Shown here one piece after another: positions 25,472 through 35,007 of a DNA stretch of 64,000 nt. Position 1 is the first letter of the stretch; each line of letters starts with the position of its first letter. Source of the DNA: Candidatus Stramentimicrobium fermentans. Its GTDB lineage: Bacteria > Atribacterota > Phoenicimicrobiia > Phoenicimicrobiales > Stramentimicrobiaceae. The stretch is from NCBI GenBank assembly GCA_012520575.1, contig JAAYOB010000005.1, positions 1 to 64,000 on the forward strand, written 5' to 3'. The notes beneath the pieces are model-generated. The model ran no database searches and was not told the DNA's origin. It saw only the letters and a program-made list of their open reading frames with translations. A program made the position numbers and the translations under genes.

Positions 25472-26380
25472 ATGATTAATTTCGATGCTGTAGTTGGGCA
25501 GGAAAAGCCCATTCAAATACTAAAAAACTTAATAAGATTTGGCAGAATAGGACATGCCTATCTTTTTACCGGTCCGGAAGGAACCGGGCGAAAAACGGTG
25601 GCTATAAGCTTTGCTAAGGCTGTAAACTGTCTTAATTTGCCTGAAAAATATGATCCATGTAATTATTGTTCAAACTGCTTGAAGACTGAAAAAGGTATTC
25701 ATTCTGATTTCCATACCATTTCACCGCTTAATTCAGTAATTACCATAGAGCAAATTAGAGAAATAAAAGAGACAATTTATTGGCGTCCCTTAGAAAACAG
25801 AAAAAAGATATTTATTATAAGTGATGCTCATAAAATGACCCTCGCTGCCTCCAATTCTCTCTTAAAAATATTAGAAGAACCACCCTCTTATGCGGTATTA
25901 ATCTTGATTACCTCAGTGCCCGAAAACCTTTTACCTACCATTCTTTCCCGTTGCCACAGAATTTCTTTCCAACCCTTAAAAAAGGCGGAACAGAAAGAGA
26001 TATCAAACAGAATGGGCCGGGGTTCGGAAGAAAAAAATAAATATATAGATTGGGTTTTAAAGGCAAAATCGGAACAGCCGTTTAGCTATTTTTTTTCTAC
26101 CGGTGAAAAAGAAATAAAAGACATCACAGATTCCTTTTTAGATTTTACCGAAGTAATGATTCTCTGGTTTCGGGATATACTCTTTCTACAGTTAGGGCTG
26201 CCGCAGAATACCTTATCTTTTCCGGAGAGGATTGATAAGATAAAAGACTTTGCCCAATTTTATTCCGAAGAAAGGATAATCGCTATTTTAGATTATTTGA
26301 CCCAAATACCTGAAAAGATGGAAAAATATATTAATCCCAAAATATTATTAGAAAACTTTATTTTGCAGATAGGTGATTGA
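25472..26380 (+). CDS. holB: DNA polymerase III subunit delta'
   Basis: A 302-residue clamp-loader subunit of the AAA+ type. It has VGQEKPIQILKNLI, a P-loop FTGPEGTGRKTVA, a four-cysteine zinc module (CNYCSNCLK), LLKILEEPPSYAVLILIT and the arginine-finger motif ILSRCHRI. It helps load the beta clamp at the replication fork. The P-loop appears intact, so nucleotide binding is possible. Its last bases run into the ricT ribosome-binding region, so the two are tightly coupled. Confidence 0.92.
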   Translation: MINFDAVVGQEKPIQILKNLIRFGRIGHAYLFTGPEGTGRKTVAISFAKAVNCLNLPEKYDPCNYCSNCLKTEKGIHSDFHTISPLNSVITIEQIREIKETIYWRPLENRKKIFIISDAHKMTLAASNSLLKILEEPPSYAVLILITSVPENLLPTILSRCHRISFQPLKKAEQKEISNRMGRGSEEKNKYIDWVLKAKSEQPFSYFFSTGEKEIKDITDSFLDFTEVMILWFRDILFLQLGLPQNTLSFPERIDKIKDFAQFYSEERIIAILDYLTQIPEKMEKYINPKILLENFILQIGD

Positions 26381-26382
26381 CA

Positions 26383-27270
26383 ATGCCCAGTGTTATTGGA
26401 ATTCAGTTTCGGAACTCGAATTTTATTTATTATTTTACATATGGAAAGCATGTTTTAGAAATAGGTGACCATTGTGTGGTAAAAACTTCCTTAGGATTGG
26501 ATATAGGAAAGGTAGCAACACCGGTCTTGTTTCTTGAACCGGAAGAGTTAAAAGAGCCTCTCAAAAGGATAGTTCGTAAAGCGACAAAAGCTGACATCGA
26601 TAAATGGATGCAAATTCAGGCTGATGAACAAGAAGCCCATGATGTTTGCCAGGAAAATATCAATAAATATCAATTAGATATGCACCTTATTCATAGTAAA
26701 TACCTGTTTGATAAAAGTAGGCTCATTTTTTATTTTTATGCTGATAATCGTGTAGATTTTCGGGAACTAGTTAAAGACCTTGCATTACAGTTAAAGACTA
26801 AGATAGAGCTAAAACAGGTAGGGGTAAGAGATAAGGCAAAGATGGTAGGCGGGTTGGGTATTTGCGGAAGGCCTTTATGCTGTACCTGTTTTTTAAATGA
26901 ATTTAAACCGGTTCCCATTAATGTGGCTAAAATGCAGAGCGTAGCTTTGAACCTTTCTAAGATTTCAGGTACATGCGGGCGGTTGAAGTGTTGTCTGAAT
27001 TTTGAAGCACAATTCTATGCAGAAGAATTAAAAAAATACCCCAAACTGAATAGCCACATAAAAAATAATGAAGGCAAAGATGGGAAAGTAGTAGAAGTTA
27101 ATATATTGAGCAGATATATGATTATTGAAACATTAGAAAAAGAGGATAATGAACATATTAAGAATAGGGTTAAAATTCCTATAGATGAATGGGAAAAGAG
27201 TTATACTCAGATAAGAAAAAGAGAAACACAAAATGCAGAAAGTAAAGCTACACCCGAGAGAGATAGTTGA
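26383..27270 (+). CDS. ricT: PSP1-domain protein RicT/YaaT
   Basis: About 295 residues with the cysteine-rich PSP1 core: GGLGICGRPLCCTCFL and SGTCGRLKCCLNFEAQFY. In Bacillus subtilis, RicT (YaaT) forms an iron-sulfur complex with RicA and RicF that affects RNase Y and phosphorelay output. No ricA or ricF gene is seen here. The ATG at 26383 lies 6 bases after AGGTGA; the earlier TTG at 26377 has no room for it. The gene order holB-ricT matches Bacillus. Confidence 0.9.
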   Translation: MPSVIGIQFRNSNFIYYFTYGKHVLEIGDHCVVKTSLGLDIGKVATPVLFLEPEELKEPLKRIVRKATKADIDKWMQIQADEQEAHDVCQENINKYQLDMHLIHSKYLFDKSRLIFYFYADNRVDFRELVKDLALQLKTKIELKQVGVRDKAKMVGGLGICGRPLCCTCFLNEFKPVPINVAKMQSVALNLSKISGTCGRLKCCLNFEAQFYAEELKKYPKLNSHIKNNEGKDGKVVEVNILSRYMIIETLEKEDNEHIKNRVKIPIDEWEKSYTQIRKRETQNAESKATPERDS

Positions 27271-27922
27271 ATCGTTAGGTCCATACCAATTGAAGGTTAT
27301 TCAGAATAAAGATAGTTACTGCTTTTCTATCGATTCTCTTTTGCTGGCTCAATTCATTAAGATTAAAAACAAGGAAAGGGTAATAGATTTAGGCACCGGC
27401 TGCGGGATTATCCCCCTCCTGATCTACCGACCCCAAAAAAATAATATTATTTACGGAATTGAAATTCAGGAAAAGCTGGCCTCTTTAGCCAAGAGAAACG
27501 TATCTTTAAATAACTTAGAGCAAGATATTTTTATTCTGCAGGGGGATATAAAAAATCTGAAAGAAAATTTCTCTGGTGAATATTTTGATATCGTTACGGT
27601 CAATCCCCCTTATATCCCTCTTGGCAGAGGGAAAAGTAGCTCTGATAATGAACAATTGATAGCCCGGCATGAATTGAATATTGATTTAAATGGACTCATG
27701 AAAATAAGCAGCTATCTTTTAAAAAAGGGTGGCAGGCTATATTTGATACACCGGGCAGATACGCTAATTTCAATAATCACTACCTTAAAAAAGTACTGTC
27801 TGGAGCCAAAAATATTACAATTTATTTATACCAAAAAAGGTATGCAGGCCAAAAGATTTCTTTTGGAGGCAAGAAAAGAAGGAGGAGCGGAGCTTCAAGT
27901 TCTGCCTCCCCATTTTTTATAG
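27233..27922 (+). CDS. trmN6: tRNA1(Val) N6-adenine methyltransferase-like protein (TrmN6/YabB)
   Basis: A 229-residue SAM-dependent methyltransferase. The SAM-binding motif VIDLGTGCGIIPLLI and the catalytic NPPY within VTVNPPYIPL show an N6-adenine-type Rossmann methyltransferase. The N-terminal FSIDSLLLAQFI is typical of the YfiC/YabB group. It overlaps ricT by 38 bases in another frame, a pattern kept in related clusters, which argues for coupled translation. Confidence 0.87.
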   Translation: MQKVKLHPREIVESLGPYQLKVIQNKDSYCFSIDSLLLAQFIKIKNKERVIDLGTGCGIIPLLIYRPQKNNIIYGIEIQEKLASLAKRNVSLNNLEQDIFILQGDIKNLKENFSGEYFDIVTVNPPYIPLGRGKSSSDNEQLIARHELNIDLNGLMKISSYLLKKGGRLYLIHRADTLISIITTLKKYCLEPKILQFIYTKKGMQAKRFLLEARKEGGAELQVLPPHFL

Positions 27923-28141
27923 GTGCGAAAATATTAATCTGAAAAAAATTAACAATAATATATAAAATAAGTACAGCATTTTTAGTTTTTTGTTCGTAGA
28001 AAGCGTTTTGTTAAGCTGAAAACCAATTCTTACGATAGTATATTATCATATTCGCAACTAAAAAATATTTAAAATACTTGCTTAATATTAATTCCTTAAT
28101 GACTGAAAACTATAAACTGATAACTTTTCTAAAAGGCTTTT

Positions 28142-29011
28142 ATGGAAAAAAAAATCGGCAAACTATATATTTGCGGTACTCCTATCGGTAATCTGGAAGA
28201 TATTACCTTGCGTTGCCTGGAGACTTTAAAGAAAGTAGACTTAATTGCAGCAGAAGACACTCGTCATACCAAAATATTGTTAAACTATTATCAGATTGAA
28301 AAACCGATTATCAGTTACCACGAATTCAGTTCCCAAAAGAAAACCGAATACATAGTTCAATTACTGAAAAAAGGGCAGGATGTTGCTTTAGTATCGGATG
28401 CCGGAATGCCCGGGTTAAGTGACCCGGGTTATGTGATAATTAATAAAGCCATAGAAAACAATATCTCTCTTATACCTATTCCGGGAGTTTCGGCACTGAC
28501 CGCCGCACTGGTAGTTTCGGGCTTTGCTATGCATAGTTTTGTCTTTGAGGGATTTGTTCCCCGAAGAAGAGCGGATAAAGAAAAATATTTTACCAGGTTA
28601 AAAGAAGAGCACAGAACTATAGTTTGCTATGAAACCCCGCATCGTATAAAAGATACCCTTCTTATTATTAGGCAGATATTGGGGGACCGAAGGATTGTTT
28701 TGACCAGGGAACTAACCAAAATATTTGAAGAAATAATAAGGGGAACATTAACGGAAGTAATTGATTATGTTAATTCCAAAGAGATTAAAGGTGAGATAAC
28801 TCTGGTTCTGGAGGGACTACCGACCCGTCGGAAAAAATCAGTTTCTTGCCTCAAAGATGGCCCGGCAGAGGATAATGAGTTAATAAAAAAGATTAATAAT
28901 TACCTAAAAAAAGGATACTACCATAAAGACATTGTATCTTTAATCGCTGTAGAGTATCATATTCCTAAAAAGTGGGTTTACGAAAAGATTTTAGAATTTA
29001 AAGATAAATAG
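28142..29011 (+). CDS. rsmI: 16S rRNA (cytidine1402-2'-O)-methyltransferase
   Basis: A 289-residue tetrapyrrole-methylase-fold enzyme. LYICGTPIGNLEDITLRCL, AAEDTRHTKILLNYY, SDAGMPGLSDPG, IPIPGVSALTAAL and FEGFVPRR are RsmI signatures. It methylates C1402 of 16S rRNA using SAM. The 220-bp gap upstream is AT-rich and carries a copy of the dispersed GAAAACTGATAAC-type repeat. Its neighbours trmN6 and metG match the Bacillus order. Confidence 0.94.
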   Translation: MEKKIGKLYICGTPIGNLEDITLRCLETLKKVDLIAAEDTRHTKILLNYYQIEKPIISYHEFSSQKKTEYIVQLLKKGQDVALVSDAGMPGLSDPGYVIINKAIENNISLIPIPGVSALTAALVVSGFAMHSFVFEGFVPRRRADKEKYFTRLKEEHRTIVCYETPHRIKDTLLIIRQILGDRRIVLTRELTKIFEEIIRGTLTEVIDYVNSKEIKGEITLVLEGLPTRRKKSVSCLKDGPAEDNELIKKINNYLKKGYYHKDIVSLIAVEYHIPKKWVYEKILEFKDK

Positions 29012-29078
29012 ATTTAATAACAAAATCAAAGAGTAAAATATTTAAAAAATCATCTGGGGAAAGGATGCAAAATTAATC

Positions 29079-31040
29079 ATGGACAATAAGAAAAAAGCCT
29101 TTTACATTACCACTCCTATTTATTATGTGAATGATGTTCCGCATATTGGGCATGCCTACACTACAATTGCGGCAGATACCATGGCCAGGTTTAAAAGGAT
29201 AACCGGCTTCGATGTCTTGTTTGCTACCGGCACTGATGAGCATGGACAAAAAATTGCCAAAGCAGCCGAGCAGCAGGGAATGACCCCCCTGGAACTGGCT
29301 GATAGCGTAGTGCTAAAATTTAAAAATCTCTGGCCTATCCTAAATATTAAACCGGATGATTTTATACGTACTACTGAGCAACGGCATAAATTAGTAGTTC
29401 AAAAAATATTTGAACGTTTATACGAAAAAGGAGATATTTATAAAGGTGAATATGAAGGGTGGTATTGTGTGCCCTGTGAAACTTTTTGGCCGGAAAGTCA
29501 GGTAGAAGGAGATGTCTGTCCTGATTGCGGCAGACCGGTGGAAAAATTCCATGAAGAAAGCTATTTTTTTAAGATGAGCAACTATCAGGACCGTCTATTG
29601 CAACATATTGAATCTCATCCTGATTGCATCAAACCAGAATCAAGAAAGAATGAAATTGTTAGTTTTGTAAAGCGAGGATTAAAAGACCAGAGTGTTACCA
29701 GAATTAAAACTAGCCTCAATTGGGGAATTGATGTTCCTTTTGATTCAAACCATGTAGTTTATGTCTGGTTTGATGCCTTAATTAATTATCTCACAGTAGC
29801 CGGTTATGGTGTTAATGAGGATAAGTTTAATTTCTATTGGCCGGAAGTGATGCATCTAATCGGTAAAGATATTTTAAGGTTTCATACCATTATCTGGTTT
29901 ACCATGCTGATGGCGGCAGATATTGAGCCCCCTAAAATTGTCTATTCCCACGGTTGGTGGACTATTGAAGGCGACAAAATGTCTAAATCAAAAGGGAATG
30001 TGGTTGACCCTTATCAAGTTGCCGAAGAATTTGGTGCCGATGCCTTTCGTTATTTTTTATTGAGAGAACTCTCCTTTGGCCAAGATGGGAATTATTCTCG
30101 ACAATTGCTCATTCAGAGGATTAATTATGATTTAGCCAATGACCTGGGTAATTTACTCAGCCGTACTATAGCTATGATTGTCAAGTTCTGTAATGGGAGC
30201 ATCCCTGTTCCATCGGCAAGTACTGAATTGCTCGATAGCGAATTACAAAATCGGGCTGAAGAAACGGTGGAGCAGGTTATAGAAAGTATGGAGCAAGTAT
30301 CTTTTAACCTTGCCTTAGAGAGTATCTGGTCATTGGTCAGAAGAACCAATAAATATATAGACCAGACCGAACCATGGGTATTAGGTAAGGATACGCACAA
30401 AAAGGAAAGATTAGAACAGGTGTTATATAATCTTGCTGAGTCATTACGGATAATATCTATTTTAGTGTATTCCTTTATGCCTGTAACGGCTCTGAAAATG
30501 TGGGATCAGTTAGGAATTAAAGAAAACCTGGAAAATATGAAGATACCGGAACATGCTAACTGGGGGATTCTGGAACCTGGCACTAAAGTCAATCCCGGTG
30601 CTAATTTATTCCCCAGAATAGAGGAAATGAAAAAAAGTACATCTGCAGAAAATGCAGAAAGAAAGGATAGCGTAGGGAGAGTAACTATGGAAGCCGATAA
30701 TAAAAATAATGAAGTACCAACCATATCTATGGAAGAATTTCAAAAATTGGATTTGCGAGTAGGTAAAATTATCTCAGCAGAAGACGTCCCGGGAACTAGT
30801 AAGCTATTAAAAATAGAAGTTGATTTTAAGTCTGAGACCAGAACCTTAATTGCCGGTATAAAAGGATTTTATCTGTCCGAAGAACTAATTGGTAAGAATA
30901 TTGTAGTAGTATTCAATTTAGAACCTGCCACTATTAGAGGCATTCGCTCGCAAGGAATGCTTTTAGCCGCGTCAGAAGGGGAACAGGTTGTTCTTTTGAC
31001 TACCGATAAAGAAATATCTCCGGGTAGTAAAATAAGATAG
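29079..31040 (+). CDS. metG: Methionyl-tRNA synthetase
   Basis: A 653-residue class I synthetase. The HIGH motif is PHIGHAYTTIAADTMAR, KMSKS is DKMSKSKGNVV, and the zinc knuckle uses CVPCETFWP and CPDCGRP. The C-terminal 110 residues (from about 540) form an EMAP/Arc1-type tRNA-binding domain: KLDLRVGKIISAEDVPGTS and IRGIRSQGMLLA. It charges tRNA-Met. AAGGATG lies upstream of the ATG. It ends the conserved tmk-to-metG cluster. Confidence 0.96.
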   Translation: MDNKKKAFYITTPIYYVNDVPHIGHAYTTIAADTMARFKRITGFDVLFATGTDEHGQKIAKAAEQQGMTPLELADSVVLKFKNLWPILNIKPDDFIRTTEQRHKLVVQKIFERLYEKGDIYKGEYEGWYCVPCETFWPESQVEGDVCPDCGRPVEKFHEESYFFKMSNYQDRLLQHIESHPDCIKPESRKNEIVSFVKRGLKDQSVTRIKTSLNWGIDVPFDSNHVVYVWFDALINYLTVAGYGVNEDKFNFYWPEVMHLIGKDILRFHTIIWFTMLMAADIEPPKIVYSHGWWTIEGDKMSKSKGNVVDPYQVAEEFGADAFRYFLLRELSFGQDGNYSRQLLIQRINYDLANDLGNLLSRTIAMIVKFCNGSIPVPSASTELLDSELQNRAEETVEQVIESMEQVSFNLALESIWSLVRRTNKYIDQTEPWVLGKDTHKKERLEQVLYNLAESLRIISILVYSFMPVTALKMWDQLGIKENLENMKIPEHANWGILEPGTKVNPGANLFPRIEEMKKSTSAENAERKDSVGRVTMEADNKNNEVPTISMEEFQKLDLRVGKIISAEDVPGTSKLLKIEVDFKSETRTLIAGIKGFYLSEELIGKNIVVVFNLEPATIRGIRSQGMLLAASEGEQVVLLTTDKEISPGSKIR

Positions 31041-31081
31041 ATTACCGCTGCTCAAGTCAGATAAAGAATAGAGGAAAAGGT

Positions 31082-31975
31082 ATGGAACAGATAAGTAATA
31101 AACAAGAAAATGGCAAGATAGGCCAAAATAATGATTTTAGATATGGCAGTTTTACCAAATACTTCACTATTGCTTTAGTTTTATTACTTTTAGTCTCTTT
31201 AATCTATAGCCAGTGGCAATATCGACGACTTGTTAAGTCGATTGGCGAGTTAAATCAAACATATAATGAAGTGCAAATGGAAAATAAAGACTTGAAAGAG
31301 CAGATTGAAGAACAAAATCATAAATTATGGGTTATAGGTAATCAAATACACAACTATTTAGAAGACAGCATAACCAAGGAAGAGCTTACCGAAATATATA
31401 ATCAACTGCAAGAGCTGGAAGAAAAGGTGTTTGATGTAAACAAAACGGTATCTTATTTAAATCGAATTAAAGGAATTGTTTCCAGTAATAATAAACAGCT
31501 AAAGGCTGAAACCGTATCTAAAATAGCTAAGTATATTTATGAAACTGCCTTGAATTATGAATTTAATCCATTCTTAATCTGTGCCCTGATTAAGGTAGAA
31601 AGTAATTTCAAGGTAGATTCTATCTCTAGCGCCAGTGCTTATGGATTATGTCAGGTTAGCTCTATGACCGCTCGTAAATTGGCTCCTCACCTTGGGATTA
31701 ATTGGGATGGGGCGGAGGAGACATTGTTAAATCCGGAAAAGAATATAAAAATCGGGATACATTATCTATCTACACTTTACAATGACTTCGGAGATTTAAA
31801 ATTAGCCCTAACTGCCTACAATTACGGGCCGAGCAGGGTACAGGGGTTTATTTCAGAGGATATCAGAATTCCCAGTGGTTATACTGACAAAGTCCTTAAA
31901 TACTACGCCCAATACGAAGGATTAAGCAGCGATGAGCTCAATAAATCGCTGACCTTAAAATGGAGAAATAGCTAA
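31082..31975 (+). CDS. Membrane-anchored lytic transglycosylase (SLT domain)
   Basis: A 297-residue protein. An N-terminal membrane segment (FTIALVLLLLVSLIYSQW) is followed by a coiled coil (about residues 50-125, heptad-like Leu/Ile with many Glu/Gln), then a C-terminal SLT lysozyme-like domain. The domain contains ALIKVESNFKVDS with the catalytic Glu, SAYGLCQVSSMTA and LTAYNYGPSRVQG. It would cleave peptidoglycan glycan strands outside the cytoplasmic membrane, with the coiled coil as a spacer or partner-binding arm. AGAGGAAAAGG precedes the ATG. Confidence 0.88.
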   Translation: MEQISNKQENGKIGQNNDFRYGSFTKYFTIALVLLLLVSLIYSQWQYRRLVKSIGELNQTYNEVQMENKDLKEQIEEQNHKLWVIGNQIHNYLEDSITKEELTEIYNQLQELEEKVFDVNKTVSYLNRIKGIVSSNNKQLKAETVSKIAKYIYETALNYEFNPFLICALIKVESNFKVDSISSASAYGLCQVSSMTARKLAPHLGINWDGAEETLLNPEKNIKIGIHYLSTLYNDFGDLKLALTAYNYGPSRVQGFISEDIRIPSGYTDKVLKYYAQYEGLSSDELNKSLTLKWRNS

Positions 31976-32087
31976 ATATTAAATAATAATTTAAATTAGT
32001 TTACTTTAGTAGGATTTAAATGTTATAGTATTAACTGTTATTTTAGGGACATATTCTACCGATAAGAATATAAGGAGGCTCGGTCTA

Positions 32088-33284
32088 TTGCAAAATAATT
32101 ATTTGTTCACGTCTGAATCTGTTACGGAGGGACACCCTGATAAAGTTGCCGATCAGATTGCTGATGCTGTATTAGATGCCATTTATGTTCAAGATGCTGA
32201 GGCCAGGGTGGCTGTAGAGACTTTGGTTGCTACAGGGCTTGTTTTAGTTGCCGGTCAGATTACAACTTCGGCTTATGTTGATATTCCGAAGATTGTCAGA
32301 GACACAGTCAGGGAGATTGGTTATACTAGAGCAAAATATGGTTTTGATTGCGATACCTGTGCCGTGTTGACTTCTATTGACGAGCAAGCCAAGGATATCG
32401 CTATTGGCGTTAATAAAGCTTTTGAAATACGGGAAGAAAATATTAATCCGGAAAAAAATAAATTTGCCGTTACCGGAGCGGGAGATCAGGGTATGATGTT
32501 TGGCTATGCCTGTCGAGAAACACCGGAATTAATGCCTTTACCGATATCATTAGCTCATAAGCTAACCTATCGTTTAGCGGAAGTTAGAAAAAACAAGATT
32601 ATTCCCTATCTAAGACCGGATGGAAAATCCCAGGTAACGGTGCAATATATAGATGGAGCCCCGGCCCGGATAGAGGCAATAGTGATTGCAGCCCAGCATA
32701 ATCCTAAAGTAGATATAGAAACTATACAAAAAGACATTAAAGAAAAAGTAATTGCTGAGGTAATTCCCCAAAAATATCTTGATGAAAATACTAAATACTA
32801 TATAAATTCTACCGGCAGATTTACTATTGGAGGGCCTAAGGCCGATACCGGTCTTAGCGGCAGGAAAATTATTGTTGATACTTATGGTGGCACTGCCCGA
32901 CACGGAGGCGGTTCATTCTCCGGGAAAGACCCTACCAAAGTTGACCGCTCAGCCAGTTATGCTGCTCGATACATTGCCAAAAATATTGTTGCTGCCGGAA
33001 TTGCTGATAAGTGTGAGGTACAGTTGGCTTATGCTATTGGAGTAGCAAACCCGGTTTCCATAATGATCGATACCTTTCAGACAGAGAGAATCCCCCAATC
33101 ACAGATTATACAATTGATTAAAAAACATTTCGATGTAAGACCTGCTGCTATTATTGACCATTTACAATTAAGAAGACCTATCTATAAGAAGACCGCTGCC
33201 TATGGACATTTTGGCCGAGAAAACGAAGAGTTTACTTGGGAAAAAATAGATAAAGCTGAAGAATTAAAAAGAGATATTCAATAA
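32088..33284 (+). CDS. metK: S-adenosylmethionine synthetase
   Basis: A 398-residue MetK. It begins [22 protein letters not shown] and has the ATP motif [32 protein letters not shown] and [18 protein letters not shown]. It makes SAM from methionine and ATP. The TTG start at 32088 follows AAGGAGG with a 10-base spacer. No SAM riboswitch is visible in the 112-bp leader. Confidence 0.96.
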   Translation: MQNNYLFTSESVTEGHPDKVADQIADAVLDAIYVQDAEARVAVETLVATGLVLVAGQITTSAYVDIPKIVRDTVREIGYTRAKYGFDCDTCAVLTSIDEQAKDIAIGVNKAFEIREENINPEKNKFAVTGAGDQGMMFGYACRETPELMPLPISLAHKLTYRLAEVRKNKIIPYLRPDGKSQVTVQYIDGAPARIEAIVIAAQHNPKVDIETIQKDIKEKVIAEVIPQKYLDENTKYYINSTGRFTIGGPKADTGLSGRKIIVDTYGGTARHGGGSFSGKDPTKVDRSASYAARYIAKNIVAAGIADKCEVQLAYAIGVANPVSIMIDTFQTERIPQSQIIQLIKKHFDVRPAAIIDHLQLRRPIYKKTAAYGHFGRENEEFTWEKIDKAEELKRDIQ

Positions 33285-33348
33285 TGATTTTAAATGAACT
33301 TAGCTTCCAAAAATTTCTTTTTTTAAAAATATTTAAATGAGGTTTAGA

Positions 33349-34395
33349 ATGAAAATTACAGAGTTGCTAAGAATTACTCGAGATGCAGAAGCTTCCGACC
33401 TACACTTGACAGTCGGTGCTCCGCCTACCATTAGAGTAAACGGTTTGCTTTCTCAACTAAATTATCCCGCTTTAGAAGATATTGAAGTTAACGAGATGCT
33501 TTACAGCGTTCTGAGTAAAGAGCAGATAAAAAAACTTGAAGAATTAAAGGATATAGATTTTTCTTTAGAGATTTTGAATGTTGCCCGCTTTAGGGCAAAT
33601 GTGTTTATGCATAGACGTGGATTAGCCGGGGCATTTCGTTTGATTCCGGAAAGGATTAAAAGTTTGGAAGAATTAGAACTTCCCCTTGGACTGGCAGATT
33701 TTACTAAAAAAGCGAAAGGATTGGTTCTTGTTACCGGACCTACCGGGAGCGGTAAATCGACAACTATTTCTACCCTGATTGATATAATCAATGAAAGAGA
33801 TAATCTACATATTATTACCATTGAAGACCCTATTGAATTTATTCATCAGCACAAAAATTGTATCATTGATCAGCGAGAGGTTGGCTTGCATGCCAGGTCA
33901 TTTTCCCTTGCTCTAAGAAGTGCTTTAAGAGAAGACCCGGATGTCATATTAGTTGGGGAAATGAGAGATTTAGAAACGATATCTATGGCCGTTACCGCTG
34001 CCGAAACAGGCCATTTAGTATTTTCAACTCTTCATACCAATAGTGCCGCTGAGACTATCGAACGTATTATCGATGTGTTTCCCCCTCACCAGCAAAGACA
34101 AATCCGAATCCAATTAGCCGAGTCTTTACAGGGGGTTATTTCTCAGACTTTATTGCCTAATATCGATCAGAGCAAGAGAGTGCCGGCAGTAGAGGTGATG
34201 GTAGCTACTCCGGCTATAAGAAATATTATACGTGAAGAAAAGATTCATTTAATCCCGGCGACCATACAGAGCTCTCAGCAGTACGGGATGCAGTCAATGG
34301 ACCAATCTCTGCGGAAATTATTCCGTAATCATATAATCGATAGAGAAACAGCTTTATACAGAGCAAGGGATACCAGTTATGTTCTGTCGCATTAA
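33349..34395 (+). CDS. pilT: Type IV pilus twitching motility ATPase
   Basis: About 348 residues: PilT. The Walker A is GPTGSGKSTTIS, Asp box IEDPIEFIH, Walker B DVILVGEMRDLETI, and the AIRNLIRE-type motif is TPAIRNIIREEK, the feature that separates PilT from PilB. It powers pilus retraction. The ATG at 33349 lies 6 bases after GAGG, preferred over the ATG at 33337. It is distant from the main pilus locus (50.5-63.8 kb), as pilT often is. Confidence 0.93.
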   Translation: MKITELLRITRDAEASDLHLTVGAPPTIRVNGLLSQLNYPALEDIEVNEMLYSVLSKEQIKKLEELKDIDFSLEILNVARFRANVFMHRRGLAGAFRLIPERIKSLEELELPLGLADFTKKAKGLVLVTGPTGSGKSTTISTLIDIINERDNLHIITIEDPIEFIHQHKNCIIDQREVGLHARSFSLALRSALREDPDVILVGEMRDLETISMAVTAAETGHLVFSTLHTNSAAETIERIIDVFPPHQQRQIRIQLAESLQGVISQTLLPNIDQSKRVPAVEVMVATPAIRNIIREEKIHLIPATIQSSQQYGMQSMDQSLRKLFRNHIIDRETALYRARDTSYVLSH

Positions 34396-34459
34396 GATAT
34401 GAAAAGTATGTATATTTAAAATAAAAATATTAAATAAATATCGATGCCTTTATAATATT

Positions 34460-34488
34460 TTGACATTAGGAGGTCGATTGGTTAAAAT
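34460..34488 (+). promoter_or_regulatory. Sigma-70 promoter of the T-box leader
   Basis: TTGACA and TAAAAT are separated by 17 bp. Transcription would start near 34495, giving a leader that contains the T-box and terminator before hisS. The match is 11 of 12 positions. Confidence 0.65.
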
Positions 34489-34542
34489 ATCACCATAATT
34501 TGTACTTTAATTATATCGGATTTAAATGTTAATAGATTTGCA

Positions 34543-34710
34543 GGAGAAAGTAGATTGCTAACCAAGCAATCGAATGACGTCTCCCAATCAATAGGTAGCA
34601 AGATTATAATAGTATCTACAAATCTGTTCGTAACAATGCGTTAAAAGTAAGAGCGGAATGTTGACTCGAGTCCATTCAATAGGGGTGGCACCGCGAAAAG
34701 TAATTTTCGT
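34543..34710 (+). promoter_or_regulatory. T-box leader of hisS-asnS-aspS with short stem I and likely Asp specifier
   Basis: The T-box bulge is unmistakable: GGGGTGGCACCGCG at 34682-34695, followed by the antiterminator pairing CGTCCCT (34709-34715). Stem III is GAATG/CATTC (34656-34677). The upstream part suggests stem I: GGAGA (34543-34547) pairs with TCTCC (34580-34584), AGTA loop-E-like sequence at 34549-34552, and hairpin GATTGCT/AGCAATC with a 5-base loop. The 3' side of the specifier loop reads GAATGACG, so GAC (34576-34578) would be the specifier, matching tRNA-Asp and the presence of aspS in the operon. If right, stem I is much shorter than usual. The T-box call is firm; the specifier and short stem I are inferences by eye. 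Confidence 0.8.
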
Positions 34711-34750
34711 CCCTGATAGTATTATTTGTACAATATTATCAGGGTTTTTT
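34711..34750 (+). terminator. T-box regulated intrinsic terminator
   Basis: CCCTGATAGTATT pairs with AATATTATCAGGG around an ATTTGTAC loop and is followed by TTTTTT. The 5' arm overlaps the CGTCCCT that pairs with the T-box bulge in the antiterminator, giving the usual switch: uncharged tRNA favours read-through into hisS. Confidence 0.9.
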
Positions 34751-34869
34751 ATTTAATTAGCTAATTTCCTTTCAGCTTATTGACAGATTGCTGATTGTTC
34801 TTACTCGCATTTCAAATCTTTAATAATTTTAAGCTGTCTTAACCGAAAACTGAATACTATCTCTCTTCT

Positions 34870-34982
34870 GTCATTGCGAGCGGCCGGAGGGGGTGTGGTA
34901 ATATCATGCTCTGCTGCCCGCAAAAATTTAACCTGAAAACCAGAAAATGAAAACCGTTTCAGCTGACAACGGATAACCGAAA
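34870..34982 (+). repeat. Degenerate dispersed intergenic repeat, copy before hisS
   Basis: The copy starts GTCATTGCGAGC, contains GTGGTAATATCATGCTCTG, and passes into an A-rich GAAAACC/ACCGAAA type tail (CTGAAAACCAGAAAATG and GATAACCGAAAC). Similar sequences lie at 37630-37792, 48851-48969 and 55634-55690, all between genes. A short GAAAACTGA motif also occurs at 34841-34857. Confidence 0.55.
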
Positions 34983-35007
34983 CATATCCTATTCAAAGGA
35001 GCGAAAA

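Noticed and set aside
31976-32087. SAM riboswitch before metK
   Set aside because: The leader is too short and AT-rich, with no recognisable SAM-I, SAM-II or SAM-III core.
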